Shown piece by piece: positions 1 to 6,155 of a stretch of 11,060 nt of DNA; position 1 is the first letter of the stretch; each line of letters opens with the position of its first letter. This DNA is from Actinomycetes bacterium. Lineage in GTDB: Bacteria; Actinomycetota; Acidimicrobiia; Acidimicrobiales; RAAP-2. Below the pieces are notes generated by a model, which had not been told where the DNA came from, ran no database searches, and was given only the letters and a program-made list of their open reading frames with translations. Both the position numbers and the translations under genes were made by a program. The stretch covers positions 1-11,060 of the forward strand of contig JAJYZN010000040.1 in assembly GCA_021799915.1 (NCBI GenBank), written 5' to 3'.

Positions 1-45
1 GTAGTGTGCACTGCTCAATTGCGTCCCGCTCGGGCCGGGCGCAGG

Positions 46-1380
46 TCACCACTGCGGCCATCCGGGAGGCAGTGTGCCGGTCGGCGGTGTGTTTTGGAGC
101 ACCCCCCCGGGCGCGCCGACCGACTGGAGGAGCTGGGAGAAGTTGTAGCCGAACGCCGTCGAGTTTGTCCCCGAGAACTGCCCGTAGTCGCGCGCCATGG
201 TGTCCCCGTCCCCCGAAGGGTCCGACCAGCCGGTCTCGATGCCGTCGGGACCTTCGTACATGGTGCCGAGCACGGTGTTCGCGGTGACCACCTGGCCGGG
301 CTGGACGAGCGGCTCGATGTCCTCGGCGGCATAGACGACGAGGCCCGCGCCCGGTCCGCCGGTCAACCGGTAGCTGATGAAGGTCCCGCCCGGCCAGCCG
401 GCGACGACCGTGCTGAGCACGACACCGTCGCCGAGCGCGTAGATCGGGCCGTAGCCGCTGTAGTCCACTCCCTGGTCGATCCGCTCGGGCGAGAGCGCGG
501 CGATTGCTCGCAGCGGGTTCGAGTAGCCCCCCGATCCCAGGGGGGCCGTACTCGGGGGCGGCGGAGGCGGCGGGTGAGCCCTGGCCTGCTGCTGGGCGAG
601 GAGCTGGGCGGCGAGGGCTTGCTGGGTCGCCTGCTGCTGGGCGGCGAGTGCCCGTTCGGCTGCCTGCTGCTGGGCGGCCGCCTGCCGCTGGGCAGCCGCC
701 AGCAGTGTCTGGAGATTGCTCTTGACCTGGCTGAGGGTGGCCTCCTCTTGGGACAGTGCGGACTGGGCGGCGCTCTTGTCGGCGGCGAGGGTGGCCACTT
801 CGGTCCTGGCCTGCGACGTCGCGCTCTCGTCGGCCGTCTCGGTGGCGTTGGTGCGCTGCTCGTCGGTCAGGAGGTTGTCGACGTCGACCCCCAGGTTCCC
901 CGCCGCCACGTCGCTGTACTCCTTGCGGGTGAGCTCGGTCGTGGCGGTGCCGGCGCCGAGTACCGACAGCACCGGTGTGTGGGCCTCCAGAGCGGCTTGT
1001 GTGACGTAGGCGTGGACGGCGACTCGCCGGAGCTGAGCCATCGCCTCCTGCTGCCGGTGCTTGTCGGCGGCGAGCCGGGCGGTGTCGGCCTCCACCCGGG
1101 CCTGGTCTGCGGCCTCGGTGGCCTGCGCGAGGTCCGACTTGGCGACCAGGCTCTGGATCTGCGCGCCTTGGCTCACGATCTGCTGCTCGATCTGGGCCTC
1201 CTGGGCCTGGTCGGACTTGATCCCGGCCCAGGCCGTCCCGGCGAGCGGTGCGACCACTGCCGCCGAAGCCGCGAGCATCGCGGTCGCAGCGAGCAGCGCG
1301 ACCGCGCGCAGCCTCCGTGGGGCGGGCTGCCCTTCGGCCGGCCGGCGCGCACCAGAGCCAAGCGGTTCACTGCGGTGCAT
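46..1380 (-). CDS. Secreted coiled-coil protein with degenerate M23/LytM-like C-terminal domain
   Basis: A 444-residue exported protein. Residues 20-25 are arginine-rich, 26-48 are hydrophobic and Ala-rich, and GTAWA|G at 48-53 is a good signal-peptidase I site. Two Ala/Gln/Glu-rich coiled-coil stretches follow (about 53-130 and 175-268), then a run of seven prolines (270-276) and a C-terminal domain (about 285-400) laid out like M23 peptidases. The first zinc motif, normally HxGxD, reads DQGVD at 302-306, so the His is replaced by Asp. No HxH is seen where the second motif belongs (VVYAAED, 348-354). The fold may therefore be kept without endopeptidase activity. By analogy with coiled-coil LytM-like proteins such as EnvC, it could bind or activate a peptidoglycan hydrolase; this is inference. 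The ATG start gives a complete signal peptide, but no clear Shine-Dalgarno precedes it. It is transcribed divergently from the acyl-CoA operon and is probably unrelated to it. Confidence 0.85.
   Translation of the reverse strand: MHRSEPLGSGARRPAEGQPAPRRLRAVALLAATAMLAASAAVVAPLAGTAWAGIKSDQAQEAQIEQQIVSQGAQIQSLVAKSDLAQATEAADQARVEADTARLAADKHRQQEAMAQLRRVAVHAYVTQAALEAHTPVLSVLGAGTATTELTRKEYSDVAAGNLGVDVDNLLTDEQRTNATETADESATSQARTEVATLAADKSAAQSALSQEEATLSQVKSNLQTLLAAAQRQAAAQQQAAERALAAQQQATQQALAAQLLAQQQARAHPPPPPPPSTAPLGSGGYSNPLRAIAALSPERIDQGVDYSGYGPIYALGDGVVLSTVVAGWPGGTFISYRLTGGPGAGLVVYAAEDIEPLVQPGQVVTANTVLGTMYEGPDGIETGWSDPSGDGDTMARDYGQFSGTNSTAFGYNFSQLLQSVGAPGGVLQNTPPTGTLPPGWPQW
584..675. repeat. Three exact copies of a 14-bp repeat within a Gln/Ala-rich coding stretch
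   Basis: The 14-mer GCCTGCTGCTGGGC occurs at 584-597, 629-642 and 662-675, spaced 45 and 33 bases apart (15 and 11 codons). On the minus strand it encodes AQQQA-type units of the second coiled coil of the secreted protein. In-frame spacing fits expansion of a coding low-complexity repeat rather than a regulatory element. Confidence 0.7.
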
Positions 1381-1454
1381 GACGGGAGAGAGAGGTTACC
1401 GGCCGCGGCCAAGAGGGACAAGGACTCGCGCCGGCACGCCCCCCCACGGCCCTC

Positions 1455-1460
1455 TATGAT
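1455..1460 (+). promoter_or_regulatory. Possible -10 element of the acyl-CoA operon
   Basis: TATGAT matches five of six positions of the sigma-70-type -10 consensus and is one of the few AT-rich hexamers in the 159-base divergent spacer. No convincing -35 hexamer lies 16-18 bases upstream. If it is used, transcription would start near 1467, immediately before the palindrome at 1470-1490, which would suit repression by a bound regulator. Position and match are seen; function is inferred. Confidence 0.35.
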
Positions 1461-1469
1461 GCATCCTCG

Positions 1470-1490
1470 GATCTGACGGAGCGTCAGATC
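1470..1490. promoter_or_regulatory. Perfect 9+3+9 inverted repeat, probable TetR-type operator
   Basis: The left arm GATCTGACG (1470-1478) and right arm CGTCAGATC (1482-1490) are exact reverse complements around the 3-base centre GAG. The site lies 49 bases before the start of the first acyl-CoA dehydrogenase gene and just downstream of a possible -10. Size, symmetry and position suit a dimeric repressor. TetR-family regulators often control acyl-CoA catabolic operons in actinobacteria and respond to CoA esters. The arms do not resemble the KstR2 half-site (CAAG/CTTG). No T-run follows, so a terminator is unlikely. No regulator gene is in the window. Confidence 0.6.
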
Positions 1491-1539
1491 GGCTCCCGGG
1501 CAACCCCGGCCGAGCCGTCGTCCACCTCGGGGAGCCAGA

Positions 1540-2721
1540 ATGGACTTCGAATTCTCACCGGAGCAGCTCGCCTTCGCGAAAGAGGTCGAGGCGTTCTTGG
1601 ACGCCCACGACGACCCGGAGGTCTTCGACGTCACCCGGGAGAACATGGCCCAGATCGTCGACACCCCGAAGCGCCGGGCGTTCATGGCCGAGCTGGGACG
1701 CAAGGGCTGGTTGGGGCTCACGTGGCCGGTCGAGCTCGGCGGACAGGCGCAGGACGGCGTCTACGAGTACCTGCTCAACGAGCAGCTCGCCGGCCGGGGC
1801 GCTCCCCAGATCGGCAAGGGCGTCGGCATCATCGGCAAGACCCTCATCCGCCACGGCAACGAGACGCTCAAGCGCGAGTTCCTCCCCAAGATCCTCCGCA
1901 ACGAAGTGGAGTTCGCCGTCGGCTACTCCGAGCCCAACGCCGGGTCCGACGCCGCGTCGATGCAGCTGCGGGCGACCAAGGTGGACGGCGGCTGGGTGCT
2001 GAACGGCCAGAAGACGTGGACCACCTCGGCGCACTTCGCCGAGTGGTACTGGGTGGGGGCCCGCACCGACCCCGAGGCCCCCAAGCACCACGGCATCACG
2101 TTGTTCCTGGTGCCGCTCGACCACGGGGGCATCACCGTGAAGCCCATCTGGACGATGGGCGACGAGCGGACCAACGAGGTCTACCTCGACGACGTGTTCG
2201 TCCCCGACGACTACGTGGTGGGCGAAGTGAACCGGGGCTTCCAGTACATCTCCGAGGCGCTCGACCTCGAGCGCTTCACCATGTTCACGTTCTCGCCCAT
2301 CGCCCAGCGCCTGGAGTTGCTCGTCGACTACGTGCGCACCGCGAAGCGCGACGGCGTCGCGCTCAAAGACGACCCGGTGGTCCGCCAACGCATCGCCCGG
2401 CTGGCGACCGAGGCAGAGGTCGCACGGGTGATGGGCCTGAAATTCGTGTTCGAGTCGGCGAAAGGCGGCGCCGCGCCAACGGCCGAGGCCTCCGAGTACA
2501 AGCTCTTCGCCACCGAGCTCTCCAAGCGCCTCGCCGACGCGTCGATGGACATCGCCGGCCCAGGTAGCCAGCTCCGGGTGAAGACCGAGGACGCGCCGAT
2601 GGGCGGCCGGGCCGAGTCGACGTACCGCTACACGGTGATCGACACCATCGGCGGCGGCGCCTCGGAGATCCAGAAGAACATCATCGCCCGGCGCAAGCTC
2701 GGGCTGCCGAAGAATTTCTAG
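1540..2721 (+). CDS. Acyl-CoA dehydrogenase, catalytic subunit (FadE26-like)
   Basis: A 393-residue FAD-dependent acyl-CoA dehydrogenase that would oxidise an acyl-CoA to its trans-2-enoyl-CoA. The N-terminal helical domain is followed by the signature YSEPNAGSD (129-137) and by NGQKTWTT (155-162) of the middle beta domain. The C-terminal helical domain ends in GGGASEIQKNIIARR (371-385), the segment that contacts flavin in this family. The catalytic base is probably Glu244 in LDLER, the position used by isovaleryl-CoA dehydrogenase and mycobacterial FadE26; the alternative MCAD-type position near the C-terminus is Gly. The ATG is preceded by GGGGAG (1529-1534) with a 5-base gap. It is the first gene of a five-gene operon, and the next start lies one base past its stop. 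Length suits the FadE26 class. The fifth gene looks like its partner subunit. The acyl substrate cannot be read from the sequence. Confidence 0.92.
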   Translation: MDFEFSPEQLAFAKEVEAFLDAHDDPEVFDVTRENMAQIVDTPKRRAFMAELGRKGWLGLTWPVELGGQAQDGVYEYLLNEQLAGRGAPQIGKGVGIIGKTLIRHGNETLKREFLPKILRNEVEFAVGYSEPNAGSDAASMQLRATKVDGGWVLNGQKTWTTSAHFAEWYWVGARTDPEAPKHHGITLFLVPLDHGGITVKPIWTMGDERTNEVYLDDVFVPDDYVVGEVNRGFQYISEALDLERFTMFTFSPIAQRLELLVDYVRTAKRDGVALKDDPVVRQRIARLATEAEVARVMGLKFVFESAKGGAAPTAEASEYKLFATELSKRLADASMDIAGPGSQLRVKTEDAPMGGRAESTYRYTVIDTIGGGASEIQKNIIARRKLGLPKNF

Positions 2722-2722
2722 G

Positions 2723-3961
2723 ATGGCCGAGCCCGAGCACCTCGGCCCCGTCGCGGCGGGTGGCGTCCAGCCGCCGGACGCCGTCACCCCGCCGCGCGGT
2801 GGCGGTCCGCTCGCGGGGACGGTCGTCCTCGACCTCTCGACGGTGGGGCCGGCCTCGCGCTGCACTCGCCTCCTCGCCGACTACGGGGCGACAGTCGTCA
2901 AGGTCTCCGCGCCGCCGGCCTCGGGCGCCGCCCCGATCAGCCCGCCGTACTACGCGTACAGCGGCGGGCACGGGATGCGCCGGGTGCTCGTCGACTTGAA
3001 GACCGATGCCGGCCGCCGGGCATTCCTCGCCCTGGCCGCCCGGGCCGACGTGGTGGTCGAGAGCTTCCGCCCCGGGGTGGTGGACCGCCTCGGGATCGGC
3101 TACGAGGACGTGGCCGCGTGCAACCCGGCGGTCGTCTACTGCTCGACGAGCGGGTACGGCCAGGACGGGCCACGCGCCGGGTGGGCCGGGCACGACATCT
3201 GCTACCTGGCCGTCGGGGGGTACCTCGCGATGAGCGAGCCCCGGGCCGACGGCGGCCCGCCGCTCCCGGGGGCGACGGTGGCCGACGCCGCCGGCGGGGG
3301 GATGCACGCCGCCCTGGCGATCTGCGCGGCCCTGGCCGGCCGGGCCGCGACCGGTGAGGGCGCCTACCTCGACGTCTCGGTGGCCGACGGCGTGCTGTGG
3401 CTCATGTCCCTGTCGGTCGACGAGCACCTGGCCACCGGCGCCGAGCCGGCCCCCGGCCACGACATCTTGAGCGGTCGCTACGCCTGCTACGGGACCTACC
3501 GGGCCGGTGACGGCCGGTGGCTGGCCGTCGGGGCGATCGAGTCGAAGTTCTTCGCCAATCTCTGCCGGGCGCTCGGGTGTGAGCAGTGGGTGGACCACCA
3601 ACTCGACGACTCGGTGCAGGAGCAGATCAGGGCCGACTTCGCTGCCGCGTTCGCCACCGGCGACAGGGACCAGTGGGTGCAGTCCCTGGGCGGGTCCGAC
3701 ACCTGTGTCGCCCCGGTGCTGGCCGTGGCCGAAATTCCCGGCGACGAGCAGTTCGCCTGGAGGGGTGCGGTGGCGCCCGCAGTCCACCCCGAGCACGGCC
3801 CGCTGCGCCAGGTCGCGCCGGTGCTGGCCGGCATGGTGCACGAGAGCGGCCCGGTCGCGCTCCCCGACCCGGGCAGCACCGACACCGAGGACCTTCTCAT
3901 AGCGGCGGGCGTGGGGGCCGGCGAGGTGGCGGCGTGGCGAGCGGCCGGGGTGATCGCATGA
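2723..3961 (+). CDS. Alpha-methylacyl-CoA racemase-like protein (CaiB/BaiF family III)
   Basis: A 412-residue CaiB/BaiF family protein. Family homology begins near residue 29 (PLAGTVVLDLS), after a Pro/Gly-rich tail; no in-frame ATG or GTG lies within that tail, so the ATG at 2723 is kept. The region SGYGQDGPRAGWAGHD (143-158) and the following VAD..GGGM match alpha-methylacyl-CoA racemases closely. His157, Asp188 and Glu273 fall at the positions of the catalytic His126, Asp156 and Glu241 of the Mycobacterium tuberculosis racemase MCR, with spacings of 31 and 85 against 30 and 85. This favours 2-methylacyl-CoA epimerisation over CoA transfer, though automatic annotation would probably call it a CoA transferase. 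Such a racemase prepares the 2S isomer for acyl-CoA dehydrogenases during sterol side-chain or pristanate-type oxidation. It sits between the dehydrogenase and hydratase genes, and its stop overlaps the next start. Confidence 0.85.
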   Translation: MAEPEHLGPVAAGGVQPPDAVTPPRGGGPLAGTVVLDLSTVGPASRCTRLLADYGATVVKVSAPPASGAAPISPPYYAYSGGHGMRRVLVDLKTDAGRRAFLALAARADVVVESFRPGVVDRLGIGYEDVAACNPAVVYCSTSGYGQDGPRAGWAGHDICYLAVGGYLAMSEPRADGGPPLPGATVADAAGGGMHAALAICAALAGRAATGEGAYLDVSVADGVLWLMSLSVDEHLATGAEPAPGHDILSGRYACYGTYRAGDGRWLAVGAIESKFFANLCRALGCEQWVDHQLDDSVQEQIRADFAAAFATGDRDQWVQSLGGSDTCVAPVLAVAEIPGDEQFAWRGAVAPAVHPEHGPLRQVAPVLAGMVHESGPVALPDPGSTDTEDLLIAAGVGAGEVAAWRAAGVIA

Positions 3962-4467
3962 GCGACGCGCTGGCGAAGGCCCGAGCGCTCCTCGGGGTCG
4001 AGCAGTACCCGGCCGTGGGGGAGTTCCCGGTGGAGCGCGGCTACGTCTGGACGAGCTGCGCGTCGGTCGAGAACGCCAACCCGCTGTTCTGGGACGACAC
4101 CGTGGCCGCCGAGCTGACCGGCGGGCCGATCGCCCCGCCCACCATGCTCTCGGTCTGGTTCCGGCCTCACCACTGGGCGCCCGGGCGCACCGAGCCGGCC
4201 CTCCCGCTCCAGGTGCACTTCGACATGAAGGCGCTCTTCGAGCTACCCGAAGCGGTGATGACCGACAACACCATCACCTTCTACGACCCGGTCCGCCCAG
4301 GTGACGTGCTGCGGACCCACCAGGTCCTGCGTTCGGTGAGCGAGGTCAAGACGACCCGGATCGGCACCGGCCGCTTCTGGGTGATCGAGGTCGTCTACCA
4401 GAACCAGGACGGCGAGCTGGTCGGCGTGGAGTCCTACACCGGGTTCGGCTACCGGAGACCGGCGTGA
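3958..4467 (+). CDS. MaoC-like hydratase, N-terminal-type hot-dog subunit
   Basis: A 169-residue single hot-dog-fold protein resembling the N-terminal half of MaoC-type hydratases (MaoC_dehydrat_N/FAS1_DH type). Visible family marks are SVENANPLFWDD (36-47) and GGPIAPPTML (55-64); the second half has the alternating strands of a hot-dog sheet (TITFYDPVRPGDVL at 105-118). The D-x4-H catalytic motif is absent, so it probably forms the substrate-binding half and borrows the active site of the next gene's product, as the MaoC-like part of ChsH2 does with ChsH1 in mycobacterial steroid degradation. No DUF35 domain is attached, unlike ChsH2. The ATG overlaps the stop of the racemase gene (ATGA); the reading frame stays open far upstream, but homology and coupling fix the start here. 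It is coupled to the next gene by a GTGA overlap. Confidence 0.85.
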   Translation: MSDALAKARALLGVEQYPAVGEFPVERGYVWTSCASVENANPLFWDDTVAAELTGGPIAPPTMLSVWFRPHHWAPGRTEPALPLQVHFDMKALFELPEAVMTDNTITFYDPVRPGDVLRTHQVLRSVSEVKTTRIGTGRFWVIEVVYQNQDGELVGVESYTGFGYRRPA

Positions 4468-4958
4468 TCCCGCCGCGCCGGCTCTTCGGGGACGTGGCGG
4501 CCGGCGAACGCCTGCCGGTCCTGCGCTGCGAGGTGACGGCCACCACCGTTGTCCTCGGTGCGCTGGCCACCCGGGACTGGCGCCCGATGCATCACGACCG
4601 GGAGTTCGCCCAGCAGCGCAACGGCCTGCGGGACATCTTCTTGAACACGCCCAATCAGGCAGCGTGGTTCGAGCGCTACCTCACCGACTGGAGCGGCCCC
4701 CACGGACGGCTCGGCACGATCTCGTTCCGCATGGGCGGGTCGGTGTTCCCCGGCGACACGATGGAGCTGCGCGGCACGGTCGAGGGCACCGCGGTCGACC
4801 CCCTGGGCTGCGGCTGGGTGAGCGTCGCCGTCGAGCTGTCGGTGGGAGACGACGTGAAGACGACCTGCCGGGCCCGCCTGGCACTGCCGGTCGCCGCAGA
4901 TGACAACCCCTGGTCCCGCCGCGCCGAGCGGTGGCGACCGCGAGACGAGGAGGGCTGA
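4464..4958 (+). CDS. MaoC-like enoyl-CoA hydratase, catalytic hot-dog subunit (ChsH1-like)
   Basis: A 164-residue hot-dog protein carrying the hydratase-2 active-site segment RDWRPMHHD (37-45). Asp38 and His43 have the D-x4-H spacing of (R)-specific enoyl-CoA hydratases and of ChsH1 (Asp29/His34). The usual Asn two residues after the Asp is Arg40 here, a common change in actinobacterial split hydratases. GTISFRMGGSVFPGDTMELRG-type strands follow at about 84-104. It would hydrate a 2-enoyl-CoA to a 3-hydroxyacyl-CoA together with the preceding subunit. The GTG start overlaps the upstream stop (GTGA) and has GGAG at 4454-4457, so the two subunits should be made in matched amounts. The tail is charged and holds the strong ribosome-binding site of the following gene. 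Two-part function is inferred from gene order and from each half being a single domain. Confidence 0.88.
   Translation: MIPPRRLFGDVAAGERLPVLRCEVTATTVVLGALATRDWRPMHHDREFAQQRNGLRDIFLNTPNQAAWFERYLTDWSGPHGRLGTISFRMGGSVFPGDTMELRGTVEGTAVDPLGCGWVSVAVELSVGDDVKTTCRARLALPVAADDNPWSRRAERWRPRDEEG
4947..4954 (+). promoter_or_regulatory. Strong Shine-Dalgarno fixing a GTG start
   Basis: GAGGAGGG lies in the last codons of the hydratase gene, 7 bases before the GTG at 4962. It supports that GTG as the start of the second acyl-CoA dehydrogenase gene, whose first residues (MLDLEFSPEQE) parallel the N-terminus of the first dehydrogenase. Confidence 0.75.
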
Positions 4959-4961
4959 GCC

Positions 4962-6092
4962 GTGCTGGACCTGGAATTCTCACCCGAGCAGGAGCTGCTG
5001 CGCGCCACGGCACGAGAGGTCCTGGCCGAGCACTGCGCCCTGTCGGTGGTGCGCGAGATGGAGGACGACCCCTTCGGCTACCCGCCGGCCCTCTGGGAGC
5101 AGCTCGGACGCTTGGACCTGGTCGGGCTCATGCTGCCCGAGCGCTTCGGCGGGTCGGGCATGTCCGTGGTCGAGGGGGTGGCGCTCTACGAGGAGCTGGG
5201 CCGGGCCCTGGCCCCGGTGCCCCACTTCACGAGCGCGGTCATGGGCGGCGGCGTGCTGGCCGCGGGCGGCACTCCCGCGCAGCAGGAGGCCTGGCTGCCG
5301 GCCGTGGTCACCGGCGAGGCGGTGCTCGCCCCGGCCTGGCTGGAGCCCGAGGGTGGTTTCAACCCGCTCGGCGTCCAGGCTCGTGCGGTGCCCGACACGG
5401 CCGGCTACCGCATCACCGGACGCAAGCGCCACGTCGCGTTCGCGGCTGCCGCCCGGCGCCTGGTGGTCCTGGCCCGCACCGGCGACGCCCCGGCTGACGT
5501 CGACCTCTTCCTGGTCGACCCCGGCGCGCCGGGGGTTTCCCTCACCCAGCGGTGCTCGATCGCGTCGGACACCCAGTACGACGTCGACCTCGACGCCGTC
5601 GTGGTGAGCGAGGGCGACCGGATCGGGCCGGCCGGGTCCGGTTGGGCCACCTGGGAGCGGGTGCTCCACGACGGCTTCGTGCTCTTGGGCGCCCAGGCGG
5701 TGGGCGGCGCGCGCTACGCCTTGGACATCACGGTCCAGTACGCCCGGGACCGGCACCAATTCGGCAAGCCGCTCGGTGCATTCCAGGCCATCGCCCACGA
5801 CCTGTCCGACGCGGTGACCGCGGTCGACGGTGCCGAGCAGCTCGTCCACGAGGCGGCATGGGCTCGCGCCACCGGGCGCCCCGAGGCCGATCGGCTGGCC
5901 GCGCAGGCGAAGCTCTTCGCCTGCCGGGTGTGCCGCGACGTGACGGCGATGGCCCAGCAGGTGTTCGGCGGCATCGGGTTCACCGTCGAGTTCGACATCC
6001 AGCTCTACTTCCGGCGGGCCAAGCTCTGGCAGCTCTCGTGGTCCGACGACCGGGTCCTCGAAGAGCGGGTCGCCGCCTCGCTCCTCGACTGA
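4962..6092 (+). CDS. Acyl-CoA dehydrogenase-like non-catalytic partner subunit (FadE27-like)
   Basis: A 376-residue acyl-CoA dehydrogenase paralogue. The ends keep the fold: MLDLEFSPEQE at the start, the flavin-contact segment RDRHQFGKPLGAFQ (262-275), and FGGIGFTVEFDIQLYFRRAK (335-354). The middle-domain signature EPxAGSD is missing and reads WLEPEGGFNP (126-135). By alignment with the first operon gene, the isovaleryl-type catalytic position is Gly238, and the MCAD-type position near the C-terminus is Trp360. It therefore has no candidate catalytic Glu. This is the pattern of the beta subunit in alpha2beta2 acyl-CoA dehydrogenases such as mycobacterial FadE26-FadE27, where two half-complete flavin sites join. 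The likely partner is the product of 1540-2721, of matching FadE26 length. The GTG start is set by a GAGGAGGG Shine-Dalgarno. It is the last gene of the operon. Partnership is inference; loss of the residues is seen. Confidence 0.88.
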   Translation: MLDLEFSPEQELLRATAREVLAEHCALSVVREMEDDPFGYPPALWEQLGRLDLVGLMLPERFGGSGMSVVEGVALYEELGRALAPVPHFTSAVMGGGVLAAGGTPAQQEAWLPAVVTGEAVLAPAWLEPEGGFNPLGVQARAVPDTAGYRITGRKRHVAFAAAARRLVVLARTGDAPADVDLFLVDPGAPGVSLTQRCSIASDTQYDVDLDAVVVSEGDRIGPAGSGWATWERVLHDGFVLLGAQAVGGARYALDITVQYARDRHQFGKPLGAFQAIAHDLSDAVTAVDGAEQLVHEAAWARATGRPEADRLAAQAKLFACRVCRDVTAMAQQVFGGIGFTVEFDIQLYFRRAKLWQLSWSDDRVLEERVAASLLD

Positions 6093-6094
6093 TA

Positions 6095-6110
6095 CCGGCG
6101 GTCGCCGGTT
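6095..6110. terminator. Small hairpin in the convergent spacer, possible terminator
   Basis: ACCGGC and GCCGGT form a perfect 6-bp GC-rich stem with loop GGTC, starting two bases after the stop of the plus-strand operon. The minus-strand membrane-protein gene ends 46 bases further on, so one hairpin could serve both directions. There is no T-run on either side, so this is at best a weak or non-canonical terminator. Confidence 0.4.
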
Positions 6111-6155
6111 GTCTCACGGGACCGCTCGATGCCGGTACGACCGGGGTGTCGCTCC

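Noticed and set aside
1..45. A possible terminator downstream of the secreted-protein gene
   Set aside because: Only a 4-bp CCCG/CGGG stem is visible and no T-run, so nothing can be supported in these 45 bases.
4..1476. A 490-codon plus-strand open frame opposite the secreted coiled-coil gene
   Set aside because: Its translation is Arg/Gly/Leu-rich without recognisable domains, and it lies antisense to a gene with a signal peptide, coiled coils and an M23-like domain. Long antisense frames are expected at this GC content.
1470..1490. The palindrome as a rho-independent terminator
   Set aside because: No T-run follows on either strand, and it lies in front of two divergent genes, where a terminator would serve neither.
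1555..2865. A 436-codon minus-strand open frame opposite the first acyl-CoA dehydrogenase gene
   Set aside because: It mirrors the codon bias of a clear acyl-CoA dehydrogenase gene and shows no domain of its own.
3586..3957. An upstream in-frame extension of the first MaoC-like subunit
   Set aside because: It runs out of frame inside the racemase gene and is Arg/Gly-rich. The ATGA overlap at 3958 and the start of hot-dog homology support the shorter gene.
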